Both the position numbers and the translations under genes were made by a program. A stretch of DNA of 17,487 nt. Origin: Methylophilaceae bacterium UBA5127. GTDB taxonomy: Bacteria > Pseudomonadota > Gammaproteobacteria > Burkholderiales > Methylophilaceae. Positions 7,685-15,207 of this stretch are shown in pieces; the first letter of the stretch is position 1, and each line of letters starts with the position of its first letter. The notes under the pieces are model-generated. The model was not told the origin of the DNA, searched no databases, and saw only the letters and a list, made by a program, of their open reading frames with translations. The stretch lies in the NCBI GenBank assembly GCA_002414145.1, contig DHYP01000002.1, forward strand, positions 637 through 18,123, written 5' to 3'.

Positions 7685-8145
7685 AGCGCTTCCCCCAAGT
7701 AAGTCAGCGCATGCAGTGGATATTGTTTGCCAGCAAGGTAATCTTCTACACACATTAACACTTGCGGACTGCGCATCAATGTTTGTTTTTCGCGAATCTC
7801 ATAGGCTGACATCCAAACTGCACGCACAATACCATTATCGAGTGCCTGCTCTGGAAAGTGCGTGCCAAGTATGCCTGTGAATGCAAAACGTAAGTAGGTC
7901 ACGTGATTAAGCGGGTGCTTCCAATGATAAATACCGACGAGTGATTTGGGTGTAAATTCATAGGCAGACTCTTCCATAGTCTCACGCGTAACTGCTTGTA
8001 GCAGAGTTTCACCATCTTCCAAATGACCAGCTGGTTGATTAAAACGATTGCCACGATCGGTCTTTTCTTCGACCAGTAAAAACTGACCGTCTCGTTCAAT
8101 AATGGCTGCGACAGTGACGTTGGGTTTCCATTGTTTGGATTTCAT
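7681..8145 (-). CDS. nudJ: Nudix hydrolase, NudJ-type phosphatase
   Basis: This 154-residue Nudix hydrolase resembles E. coli NudJ, which removes phosphates from nucleoside di/triphosphates and hydrolyses the thiamine precursor HMP-PP. The opening [21 protein letters not shown] and the [13 protein letters not shown] segment align closely with NudJ (KPHVTVA..., [13 protein letters not shown]), and YLRFAFTG and [20 protein letters not shown] match its C-terminal half. The Nudix box runs over about residues 40-62, with the metal-binding RETMEES keeping the essential RE-x-x-EE. The usual glycine of the final x-GU is alanine (SAY). The gene directly precedes mnmA with a 4-base ATGA overlap, the same pairing as nudJ-mnmA in enterobacteria, which strengthens the name. 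Confidence 0.87.
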   Translation of the reverse strand: MKSKQWKPNVTVAAIIERDGQFLLVEEKTDRGNRFNQPAGHLEDGETLLQAVTRETMEESAYEFTPKSLVGIYHWKHPLNHVTYLRFAFTGILGTHFPEQALDNGIVRAVWMSAYEIREKQTLMRSPQVLMCVEDYLAGKQYPLHALTYLGEAL

Positions 8146-8185
8146 GCAGTATTTTCTAAGGGTGACTATAACCGCTATTTTACCG

Positions 8186-8821
8186 CTAACCTGCTAATTG
8201 CGGAAATAAGCCTGTCAGTCCATGTGCAATAAATTCTACTGCCATAGCCGCTAAAATGAGCCCCATCAGTCGTGTGACGATGTTAATACCTATTGTACCC
8301 AACTGCTGGGTAATGGTATCTGCTAGCTTTAATAGAAGCCAAATGCAGCCTGCGATGACAGCGACTGGGATAACCAGTGAGACGTGCCCAAGAAACCCTG
8401 GGTACTGTTGCGCGCTTAAAATCATATTGGAGATTGCGCCTGGCCCAGCCAGTAACGGAATACTTAATGGGACGATGGCAATGACTTCGCGATCAGCTAA
8501 GTTTTGTGCTTCTTCGGCCGTTTGTCTAGTGCCTCCCTGTTTGCCATGCATCATCGAAATAGAGATTAATAAGATTAAAATTCCGCCCCCTACCTGAAAT
8601 GAGGGGATGCTTATACCAAAAAAATCTAATAGGCGGTCACCAAAAAAGGCAGAAATACTCAGTACAATAAAGACCGTGAGTGCAACTGTACGTGCGGTTC
8701 TGGCACGGTCAGCTTTTTGCCAGCCATCGGTAGCGCTAATAAAAATTGGCAGGCTACCAATTGGATTGACGATAGCAAAGAGTGAGATGGTAATTTTAAT
8801 TAAATGGTTAAAATCTATCAT
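8186..8821 (-). CDS. MarC-family integral membrane protein
   Basis: The 211-residue protein has about six membrane-spanning segments (roughly 8-30, 44-63, 66-91, 113-134, 145-166 and 181-205) and the family signatures FAIVNPIGSLPIF (15-27) and PLSIPLLAGPGAIS (118-131). These are the two half-related re-entrant-like motifs of the MarC/YhgN/YchE group. The family was once linked to multiple antibiotic resistance, but that role was not borne out for E. coli MarC and the transported substrate is unknown. The hydrophilic stretch around 93-112 (HGKQGGTRQTAEEAQNLADR) separates the two halves. It diverges from maf by 62 bases and lies 40 bases upstream of nudJ on the same strand. I cannot tell YhgN-like from MarC-like, so no symbol is given. 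Confidence 0.88.
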   Translation of the reverse strand: MIDFNHLIKITISLFAIVNPIGSLPIFISATDGWQKADRARTARTVALTVFIVLSISAFFGDRLLDFFGISIPSFQVGGGILILLISISMMHGKQGGTRQTAEEAQNLADREVIAIVPLSIPLLAGPGAISNMILSAQQYPGFLGHVSLVIPVAVIAGCIWLLLKLADTITQQLGTIGINIVTRLMGLILAAMAVEFIAHGLTGLFPQLAG

Positions 8822-8865
8822 AATGTTGAATTCGTAGAGATTACACTAGCGATTTTATAACTTTC

Positions 8866-8873
8866 ATTATATT
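8866..8873. promoter_or_regulatory. Overlapping -10 boxes in the marC-maf divergent region
   Basis: The eight bases read as a perfect TATAAT on the minus strand (8871-8866), placing marC initiation near 8859 with a leader of about 38 bases. On the plus strand they read TATATT (8868-8873), which would start maf only a few bases before its ATG at 8884. No -35 box of quality is visible in either direction. This is a candidate only. Confidence 0.3.
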
Positions 8874-8883
8874 CCTGATTACA

Positions 8884-9459
8884 ATGTCTAGATCTATTAT
8901 TCTTGCTTCACGCAGCCCAAGACGTATTGCGCTTTTAAAACAAATCGGTATTGAATGTTCTGTCATGCCTGCGGATATTGATGAAAATCCTCTTCTAGGC
9001 GAGCATCCTTGCGATTACGTGCAGCGCCTTGCAATAGAAAAGGCGAAAACGATCTACGAAACATGTCGGCTAGCATTGCCAGAGCAACTTGTACTGGCTG
9101 CAGATACTACTGTGGCGATTCACGATGAGATTTTAGGTAAGCCTATCGATGATGCAGAGGCGATTGCCATGCTCAAAAAATTATCAGGTGCAACGCATCT
9201 AGTGCATACAGCAGTAGCGGTTTGTGGTTACAATCGAACCTTGTGCATGCTGAACACCACTCAGGTAGATATGATGCCTTTAACCGACGAAATAATTGCA
9301 GACTATATTGCTTCTGGTGAGCATCAAGATAAAGCAGGTAGCTACGGCATACAGGGTTTGGCTGGCACATGGATTCAACGGATTGAAGGTAGCTATACAG
9401 GTGTCATGGGGTTGCCCTTGTACGAGGCAGCGCAGCTACTCCATCAAATAAAGGTATAA
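8884..9459 (+). CDS. maf: Maf-family nucleoside triphosphate pyrophosphatase (dTTP/UTP type)
   Basis: Maf proteins cleave non-canonical or pyrimidine nucleoside triphosphates to the monophosphate and pyrophosphate, a house-cleaning activity also tied to septum formation in some bacteria. The 191-residue product starts with the substrate-binding LASRSPRR (7-14), has the catalytic Asp74 in VLAADTTV, the LGKP segment, and AGSYGIQGLAG with GSYTGVMGLPLYE near the end. These C-terminal features fit the YhdE (dTTP/UTP) group better than the YceF (m7GTP) group. No Shine-Dalgarno sequence precedes the ATG, and a TATATT box lies about ten bases upstream, so the message may have a very short leader. rng follows after three bases, a pairing conserved in many proteobacteria. 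Confidence 0.94.
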   Translation: MSRSIILASRSPRRIALLKQIGIECSVMPADIDENPLLGEHPCDYVQRLAIEKAKTIYETCRLALPEQLVLAADTTVAIHDEILGKPIDDAEAIAMLKKLSGATHLVHTAVAVCGYNRTLCMLNTTQVDMMPLTDEIIADYIASGEHQDKAGSYGIQGLAGTWIQRIEGSYTGVMGLPLYEAAQLLHQIKV

Positions 9460-9462
9460 AAG

Positions 9463-10926
9463 TTGGGACAAGAGATTTTAATCAATGTAACGCCGCAAGA
9501 AACACGCGTGGCGATTATGGAACAAGGAATTGCGCTAGAGTTGCATATCGAGCGCAGTTCTTCTTTAGGCATTGTAGGCAACATTTATCGTGGTACAGTT
9601 TGCCGTGTGTTGCCAGGGATGCAATCAGCATTTGTGGAGATTGGTCTGCAACGCGCCGCTTTTCTGCACGTGGCAGACATTATGGAATGCCATATCGAAG
9701 ATGGTGACCTGCATATTGAAAAGCCGATACAAGAAGTCCTGCATGAAGGGCAATCTATTATTGTTCAAGTCATTAAAGAGCCCATTGGTACAAAAGGCGC
9801 AAGGCTAACGACCGAGATCAGTATTGCTGGACGATTTTTGGTGTTTCTGCCTTTTCAAAATCATATTGGTGTCTCGCAGCGCATTGAAGTTGAAGAAGAA
9901 CGAGAGTTTTTGCGCAACCGCTTATTAGGCTTGCTGCCTGAGCAACGTGAAGGTGGCTACATTATACGTACCATGTCAGAAACAGCCACAGATGATGAGC
10001 TGTTGGCTGACATAGAATATTTGCACAAGGTTTGGCAAAAAATTCAAGCGGAAAGCCAGCATGCAAGTGAGCGCTCACTAATTTTTTATGATTTAAGTTT
10101 ACCCAAACGTATTTTGCGTGATGTGGTTTCAGACGAAACAGTCAGTATCAGGGTCGATTCCAGAGAGATGTTCGATCGCCTAAAAGAGTTTGCAGAACTC
10201 TACGTAGCTAGAGCAATACCATTACTAGTGCATTATAAAGGCGAGCGTGCCTTATTTGATTTTTATGCGGTTGAAACGGAAATTGAGAAGGCGCTAGCAC
10301 GCAAGGTGGAATTAAAATCTGGCGGCTATTTGATTTTTGATCAGACCGAAGCGCTTACAACGGTTGATGTCAATACAGGCAGTTTTGTCAGTGGTAAAAA
10401 CCTTTCTGATACGATATTTAAAACAAATTTAGAAGCCGCGCAGTGCATTGCCAGACAACTAAGATTGAGAAATCTTGGTGGCATTATTATTGTCGACTTT
10501 ATCGATATGGATGAAGATAGCCAGCGTGAGAAGGTATTGGAGGAGTTAAAAAAAGCCATTGCCAATGATAGGGCACGCATTAATGTCAATGGCTTTACGC
10601 CGCTAGGGTTGGTGGAGTTGACACGTAAGCGTACGCGCGAGAGTTTAGCGCACTTGCTATGTGAGTCCTGCGTGGTATGCCAAGGTCGTGGCGAGCTTAA
10701 AACAGCGCAGACCATTTGCTATGAAATTATGCGTGAGTTGCTACGCGAGTCTCGACAATTTAATGCGAATGAATTTAAGGTGCTGGCCTCATCTGAGGTG
10801 ATTAGCATGCTCATGGATGAGGAGTCACAGAGCTTGGCCAATCTTTCAGACTTTATTAAGAAGCCAGTATCGCTACAGGTTGAATCTCAGTATGGACGTG
10901 AAGAGTTTGATATTGTCTGGATTTAA
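9463..10926 (+). CDS. rng: Ribonuclease G
   Basis: RNase G is the endoribonuclease that matures the 5' end of 16S rRNA and cuts some mRNAs. The product has 487 residues, close to the 489 of E. coli Rng, and lacks the long C-terminal scaffold of RNase E. An S1 domain covers about 37-130 (GIVGNIYRGTVCRVLPGMQSAFVEIG). The DNase I-like catalytic core carries the metal-binding aspartates Asp302 in VDVNTG and Asp345 in IIIVDFIDM, and the zinc-link cysteines lie at about 403 and 406 in ESCVVCQGRG. The start is TTG at 9463: AAGG at 9451-9454 is well spaced, and the opening EILINVTPQETRVA aligns with the family (LLVNVTPSETRVA). Only three bases separate it from maf, so the pair is one operon. It converges on the dynamin-like gene with 15 bases between the stops. 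Confidence 0.95.
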   Translation: MGQEILINVTPQETRVAIMEQGIALELHIERSSSLGIVGNIYRGTVCRVLPGMQSAFVEIGLQRAAFLHVADIMECHIEDGDLHIEKPIQEVLHEGQSIIVQVIKEPIGTKGARLTTEISIAGRFLVFLPFQNHIGVSQRIEVEEEREFLRNRLLGLLPEQREGGYIIRTMSETATDDELLADIEYLHKVWQKIQAESQHASERSLIFYDLSLPKRILRDVVSDETVSIRVDSREMFDRLKEFAELYVARAIPLLVHYKGERALFDFYAVETEIEKALARKVELKSGGYLIFDQTEALTTVDVNTGSFVSGKNLSDTIFKTNLEAAQCIARQLRLRNLGGIIIVDFIDMDEDSQREKVLEELKKAIANDRARINVNGFTPLGLVELTRKRTRESLAHLLCESCVVCQGRGELKTAQTICYEIMRELLRESRQFNANEFKVLASSEVISMLMDEESQSLANLSDFIKKPVSLQVESQYGREEFDIVWI

Positions 10927-10941
10927 AGCACACAGTATGCA

Positions 10942-12957
10942 CTAGACTGTTAAATTCAGCCCTTCAAAATTGAGTGCTTTCATTTCATTCTCTTTTTCTA
11001 ATTTTTCCTGTCTGATTTTAGAAGCGAGTAACATTGCTTTCATCATTTGCAGCAAGGTATCGTCTAGCAGTTTGCATTGGTCAGAAATCTTTTTATGTTC
11101 TTGGCTGAGCAGCATAATCTGCTTATTGAGCGCATCAGAGCTGGATTTAGCCTCCATCAAGCCTTTAAGACGCTGATCTAAAGCCTGCTTATGTGTTTCT
11201 ATCTGAATTTTAAGCGTTACGATTACATTGTTAATCCAGCGCTCAGTATCGTCATGTGCTGTTTGGAATGCGCGTTGAGCCTCTGCGCCTAGGCTCAGGA
11301 AAAATCTGCGGATAAGAAAGCGTTTTTCCGTTAATACGTTGATTGGGTCAGCACAAAAATTATTGGTTACTTTTTCTAGCGATTCCATTCTGGCTAGAAA
11401 ATTTCTCATATCGAGTTCCGGTGGTGCAGGAATATCAAATCCATGTTGCGTGCGAAAGATGTCATAAATATGTTGTGCTAAGCGACGAATACTTCCGCTT
11501 TCTGTTGTAACATGAATCGCCAGTTCATTTGCTTGTTTCATCAACTTTCTGATGCTTTGATTTAATTTGATGGTCGTCCAGCTATCATGCATTTCTTTGC
11601 GACTCTCGGCAATCGAGCTGTCAAGGTAAGTCAAGCTTAGATGACGTAAGAGCTTTTTGCCAATACGATTAATTTTTTGTTCTGCCTCTTCAAACGCAGG
11701 CAGAGAACCATCGTAGCGCTGTTTGTCAGATTGTGCCTTGGCGACTAAATCGTTGAATACTGTTTGGTGCTGACCAAGCAAACCTTTGAGCTCTTCAAAC
11801 TGTAAGCGTGAATGGTTGAGTTTGAGCTGCATAATTTTGCGAGACTCTTTGACCATATCGCTGCATTCTTTGGCGATAGTTGTGCCTATGATCTCTTGTT
11901 TAGAATTGGTCAGTTGATTTGACAATTCATTTTCTAGCAACTCTATGCCGCTACGTTTTAGTAAAGGATCGTCTTTTCTAATTTTCGCCAATAAGGCTTT
12001 TTGCGCAGAAATTGTGAATATCTGGCTCTTAGGAATCATGAGCTCATGCGCGGTATGCTCTACTTGTTTTTCAATTTCGCGTTTAATCTCAAAGTCTGAT
12101 TTAAGATCGTCCCAAAGCACATCAATTTTATTCAAGACAACAAGCTTGTGTTTGGCTTGGTCGCGAATAAACTCGTTCCAAATTTGCATGTCAGATTGCG
12201 TAACGCCAGTGTCCGTAGCTGTTAGAAACAAGACAGCATGTGCACCAGGGATAATTTTATGTGTCAGCTCAGGCTCTGTACCCAGTGCATTCAAGCCAGG
12301 CGTGTCAATGACAACCAGTCCGTTTTTTAATAGCTCGTGAGGGTAGTTGATAATGGCATGACGCCATACGGGAATCTCAATGCGTGTACGTTTCTGCTGC
12401 ATATTATTAGGATCTTTGGGGCTCCATAGACCTAATTTAATTGCTTCTTCAGTGCTGACTTCTTTCTCTTCTATGAGTTGACGTAGTGTTTTACGCATTT
12501 GCTCTGGAAAGTCAGTTTCTAATCTAAATTTTTTCCATAGCTGTGGCATCGTTTTTAGATAGGTGAGCGAGTCGTCAGACATTCTGGTTTCGATGGGTAA
12601 GAGCTTGATGCAAGGCTCATCACTTTCGTCCCAAAGTAATTCGGTTGGACACATCGTAGTTCGACCAGCTTCACTTGGCAATAAGCGCTGGTCATGATCA
12701 GCAAAAAACAAAGCATTGATGGTTTCGGTTTTGCCACGGGAGAACTCCGCCACCAAAGCGAGAATTAGGCGGTCACGTTTTAGTGTATCTGCAAAATCTG
12801 TGAGGCGTAGCTCTTGTAAAGAGTTGCTGCTTTCACTGCGCACTAGCCAATCCCGATAAGCGGTAATTGTGTCTGCAAGTGAAAGACGCCAACGGTTATA
12901 CTCTGTGATTTTATGTTGTAAAGTATCTTGTGTCATTTGCAGTGGAGTCTCTATCAT
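10942..12957 (-). CDS. Bacterial dynamin-like GTPase
   Basis: The 671-residue protein belongs to the dynamin-family GTPases. G1 is AEFSRGKT at 70-77 (the first glycine of the classical GxxxxGKS/T loop is alanine, which I recall as usual in this bacterial subgroup). A likely G2 threonine lies in RTTMCPTE (99-106), G3 is DTPG at 218-221 and G4 is NKID at 276-279. About 110 residues separate G2 from G3, a sizeable insertion. The C-terminal half is helical with heptad-like stretches (about 360-420 and 580-665), as expected for the stalk of a dynamin; I see no clear transmembrane segment. Members can bind and reshape membranes, but the role of this type in betaproteobacteria is unknown. Start at 12957; a second ATG at 12936 is possible and neither has a clear ribosome-binding site. 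The yggT gene ends 61 bases upstream on the same strand. Confidence 0.85.
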   Translation of the reverse strand: MIETPLQMTQDTLQHKITEYNRWRLSLADTITAYRDWLVRSESSNSLQELRLTDFADTLKRDRLILALVAEFSRGKTETINALFFADHDQRLLPSEAGRTTMCPTELLWDESDEPCIKLLPIETRMSDDSLTYLKTMPQLWKKFRLETDFPEQMRKTLRQLIEEKEVSTEEAIKLGLWSPKDPNNMQQKRTRIEIPVWRHAIINYPHELLKNGLVVIDTPGLNALGTEPELTHKIIPGAHAVLFLTATDTGVTQSDMQIWNEFIRDQAKHKLVVLNKIDVLWDDLKSDFEIKREIEKQVEHTAHELMIPKSQIFTISAQKALLAKIRKDDPLLKRSGIELLENELSNQLTNSKQEIIGTTIAKECSDMVKESRKIMQLKLNHSRLQFEELKGLLGQHQTVFNDLVAKAQSDKQRYDGSLPAFEEAEQKINRIGKKLLRHLSLTYLDSSIAESRKEMHDSWTTIKLNQSIRKLMKQANELAIHVTTESGSIRRLAQHIYDIFRTQHGFDIPAPPELDMRNFLARMESLEKVTNNFCADPINVLTEKRFLIRRFFLSLGAEAQRAFQTAHDDTERWINNVIVTLKIQIETHKQALDQRLKGLMEAKSSSDALNKQIMLLSQEHKKISDQCKLLDDTLLQMMKAMLLASKIRQEKLEKENEMKALNFEGLNLTV

Positions 12958-13018
12958 CAGTTAATAGGATAACATGCTGTTACGTCGCATATTAAATCAT
13001 GAACTTTAGGTATTTTCA

Positions 13019-13594
13019 CTAAAAAATTGAATTTAAATGGTTTTTCAGATATACGACGAATGAAATGTTGAGCATTTGCAACAGTATCATGGCCACTAAT
13101 GCTGAGAAATCAATACCATTTACTGGCGGAATCCAGCGTCTTAATGGTGCCAAAATGGGGCGAGTGAGCGCATCAAGCACCCCTGAAATTGGCGTGTGTG
13201 GATTAACCCAACTTAACAGCGCTTGTAACAATATGGCGTAGAAAAACAAGTCCAGACTTAGACGAATCAGCGCAAGTATGGCAAGTAATGCAATGCTCAA
13301 CCAGATAAAATTTTCATGAATAGCGAGTGGTAAACCACGCATGAGTAGCAAAATAAATTGAAGTAGGCATTGTGCTAAAAACGCAAGAAACAAGGTGGAT
13401 AAGTCTAGTTTTTTCCAACTGGGAATCCATTTTCTTGTGGGCTTAACAATGAAGTCGGTGAGCGCAATGGTCATTTGAGCCAAAGGGTTTTGGAATGGTG
13501 CTTTGAGCCATTGTAAATAAAAGCGTAGTAATAGCGCAAACGTGAATATACTAAAGAGGGTATTGAGTAAAAAACTGAATGCACTTTGTAACAT
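13019..13594 (-). CDS. yggT: YggT family membrane protein (two YGGT repeats)
   Basis: This 191-residue integral membrane protein is built from two YGGT units. Each consists of a hydrophobic helix, a short loop ending in PxRxWIP, and a second helix. The first unit includes FIVKPTRKWIPSWKKLDLSTLFLAFLAQ without its flanks, and the second has LTRPILAPLRRWIPP followed by NGIDFSALVAMILLQ. The family is widespread in bacteria and plastids; links to osmotic tolerance and to cell or plastid division-related processes have been proposed, but no activity is established. It begins two bases after proC, within the yggS-proC-yggT run also seen in many proteobacteria. Confidence 0.92.
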   Translation of the reverse strand: MLQSAFSFLLNTLFSIFTFALLLRFYLQWLKAPFQNPLAQMTIALTDFIVKPTRKWIPSWKKLDLSTLFLAFLAQCLLQFILLLMRGLPLAIHENFIWLSIALLAILALIRLSLDLFFYAILLQALLSWVNPHTPISGVLDALTRPILAPLRRWIPPVNGIDFSALVAMILLQMLNISFVVYLKNHLNSIF

Positions 13595-13596
13595 AC

Positions 13597-14424
13597 TTAT
13601 TCGTTTCCTAATTGATCGCCCAATATTTTAGCGCGTTTTTCAGCTGCTTGAGCTGCTTGAATAATGGCCTGTTTTACTTTTAAGTTTTCTAAGCTTAATA
13701 GGCCTTGTTCGGTTGTGCCACCCTTAGAGGTTACTTGCTCGCGTAAAATATTGACTGGAGTAGTACTCGTGTCTGCTAGCAAACTAGCGCCTTTAAAAGT
13801 CTTGATGCTTAATGTTTTGGCCTGCTCTGCGTTTAATCCCAGCTGAATGGCCGCTTCTTGTAGTGCTTCAATCAAATAAAACACATAAGCTGGACCACTT
13901 CCTGAAATTGCAGTGACGGCATCAAGGGCTTGTTCATCGTTTAACCAAAGCGTGTCGCCAGCAGTATTTAGAATTTGTGTGGCAATACCTTTTTGAGCTT
14001 CAGTGACTTTTGGCAAGGCATAGAGCCCCGTGATTCCTGCTTGAATCTGTGCTGGGGTGTTGGGCATGGCGCGGATCAGACTAGAATAAGCCCCTAACCA
14101 GCGACTTAAATCGTTTGCACGAATACCTGCGGCAATGGAAATGACGAGTTGTGTATTCAGTAATGGTGCCAATTCCACAGCCAATGCTTTAAGTTGCTGC
14201 GGTTTTATAGCCAAGACAATCACATCATATTGCGCAATAACGTTTAGATGTTGCGTTGTTTTAACACCCAAACGCGTGGTTAAATCCGCTCGTTTAGTTT
14301 CGTCTAGCTCGACAACAAGGAGATTAGAAGCGTTAAATCCTTGTTGCTTTAAACCGACAATCAGGGCAGTTGCCATGTTGCCACCACCGATAAAGCCTAT
14401 GGTGTAATGAAATGTAGGGTTCAT
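13597..14424 (-). CDS. proC: Pyrroline-5-carboxylate reductase
   Basis: ProC reduces 1-pyrroline-5-carboxylate to proline with NAD(P)H, the last step of proline synthesis. The 275-residue product has the N-terminal Rossmann motif GFIGGGNMATA (10-20), the VIVLAIKPQQL segment, SLIRAMPNTPA, the dimerisation and active-site helix AISGSGPAYVFYLIEAL, and the C-terminal signature REQVTSKGGTTEQGL. All match the family, and the length is normal. The ATG overlaps the yggS stop (ATGA), and yggT starts two bases after its stop, so the three genes form a tight operon. Confidence 0.96.
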   Translation of the reverse strand: MNPTFHYTIGFIGGGNMATALIVGLKQQGFNASNLLVVELDETKRADLTTRLGVKTTQHLNVIAQYDVIVLAIKPQQLKALAVELAPLLNTQLVISIAAGIRANDLSRWLGAYSSLIRAMPNTPAQIQAGITGLYALPKVTEAQKGIATQILNTAGDTLWLNDEQALDAVTAISGSGPAYVFYLIEALQEAAIQLGLNAEQAKTLSIKTFKGASLLADTSTTPVNILREQVTSKGGTTEQGLLSLENLKVKQAIIQAAQAAEKRAKILGDQLGNE

Positions 14425-15125
14425 TCTAGTTGCTTTCTAGTTTGCATAGTTCTTTCACCAAATATTGCAGAGCCGATGCGTACAATGGTAGCACCTTCAG
14501 CGATGGCAGCTTCAAAATCTTCCGACATACCAATGGATAATGTATCAAATTCAAAGCCTTGTTGTTGTAAGTCGCGATAAATCTCGCCAACGATTTTAAA
14601 CTGCGCATGTTGCTTAGCTAAATCTTTTGTGGGAGCAGGGATGGCCATGAGTCCACGTAATTTGAGATTCGGTAGTTGTGATATGTCTTTTGCAAGTGTG
14701 GCGACTTCCGCTACGCTAGCGCCGCCTTTGCTGACCTCTTCGCTACTGTTAATTTGTAGGCATATGTTTAATGGTGCTGAATGAAGCGGTCTGGCATCGG
14801 ATAAACGTTGTGCGATTTTGAGCCTGTCTACAGAATGTACCCAAGCAAAATGCTGTGCAATCGGTTGTGTTTTATTACTTTGAATTGGTCCAATGAAATG
14901 CCATTCTATCTGGCAGTCAGACAGCAGTGCTTGTTTGGATAGAGCTTCCTGTAGATAGTTTTCCCCAAAAATTGTTTGACCTGCATTGTAGGCTAAGCGA
15001 ATTTTCTCTGCAGATTGCGCTTTGCTGACTGCGCATAATTGAATTGTATCATTACGTCCAACATTCGCTTTTGCTTGATTGATTCTTGCATGAATTGCTT
15101 GCAATGTCGCGCTAAAAGTGTTCAT
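14421..15125 (-). CDS. yggS: YggS family pyridoxal phosphate homeostasis protein (PLPBP)
   Basis: YggS binds PLP without known catalytic activity and keeps free PLP and amino-acid pools in balance. The 234-residue product has a single alanine-racemase-like N-terminal barrel. The PLP lysine is Lys35 in LCAVSKAQ, followed by the typical FGENYLQEA and EWHFIGPIQSNK. The phosphate-binding end LSIGMSEDFEAAIAEGATIVRIGSAIFGER is recognisable in two parts either side of the conserved SEDFEAA. It heads the yggS-proC-yggT run and diverges from pilT, with about 80 bases between the two starts. Confidence 0.95.
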   Translation of the reverse strand: MNTFSATLQAIHARINQAKANVGRNDTIQLCAVSKAQSAEKIRLAYNAGQTIFGENYLQEALSKQALLSDCQIEWHFIGPIQSNKTQPIAQHFAWVHSVDRLKIAQRLSDARPLHSAPLNICLQINSSEEVSKGGASVAEVATLAKDISQLPNLKLRGLMAIPAPTKDLAKQHAQFKIVGEIYRDLQQQGFEFDTLSIGMSEDFEAAIAEGATIVRIGSAIFGERTMQTRKQLE

Positions 15126-15134
15126 AATTCAATC

Positions 15135-15176
15135 GTCTTAAAGATTAAACTTTGTGTAAAGTCTTAAGAGTTTAAA
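15135..15176. repeat. Imperfect direct repeat in the yggS-pilT intergenic region
   Basis: GTCTTAAAGATTAAA (15135-15149) recurs with one extra base and a small change as GTCTTAAGAGTTTAAA (15161-15176), 26 bases apart start to start. The repeats fill the divergent promoter region of yggS and pilT. They could be paired regulator sites, but they are AT-rich and may be chance. Confidence 0.4.
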
Positions 15177-15183
15177 GCCTCAT

Positions 15184-15189
15184 TATAAA
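15184..15189 (+). promoter_or_regulatory. Candidate -10 box of pilT
   Basis: TATAAA lies 18 bases before the pilT GTG start and matches five of six positions of the -10 consensus. No matching -35 element is visible, and no sigma-54 GG-N10-GC pair was found in this gap. Confidence 0.25.
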
Positions 15190-15207
15190 ATATTGCTGGA
15201 GCTGATA

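Noticed and set aside
7685..7753. N-terminal extension of MnmA up to an ATG at 7753
   Set aside because: The extra residues overlap nudJ, are unlike any MnmA, and the 7684 ATG has a strong ribosome-binding site.
10932..10950. Inverted repeat ACAGT / ACTGT at the rng stop
   Set aside because: Five-base arms with a nine-base loop and no T-run are too weak to be called a terminator.
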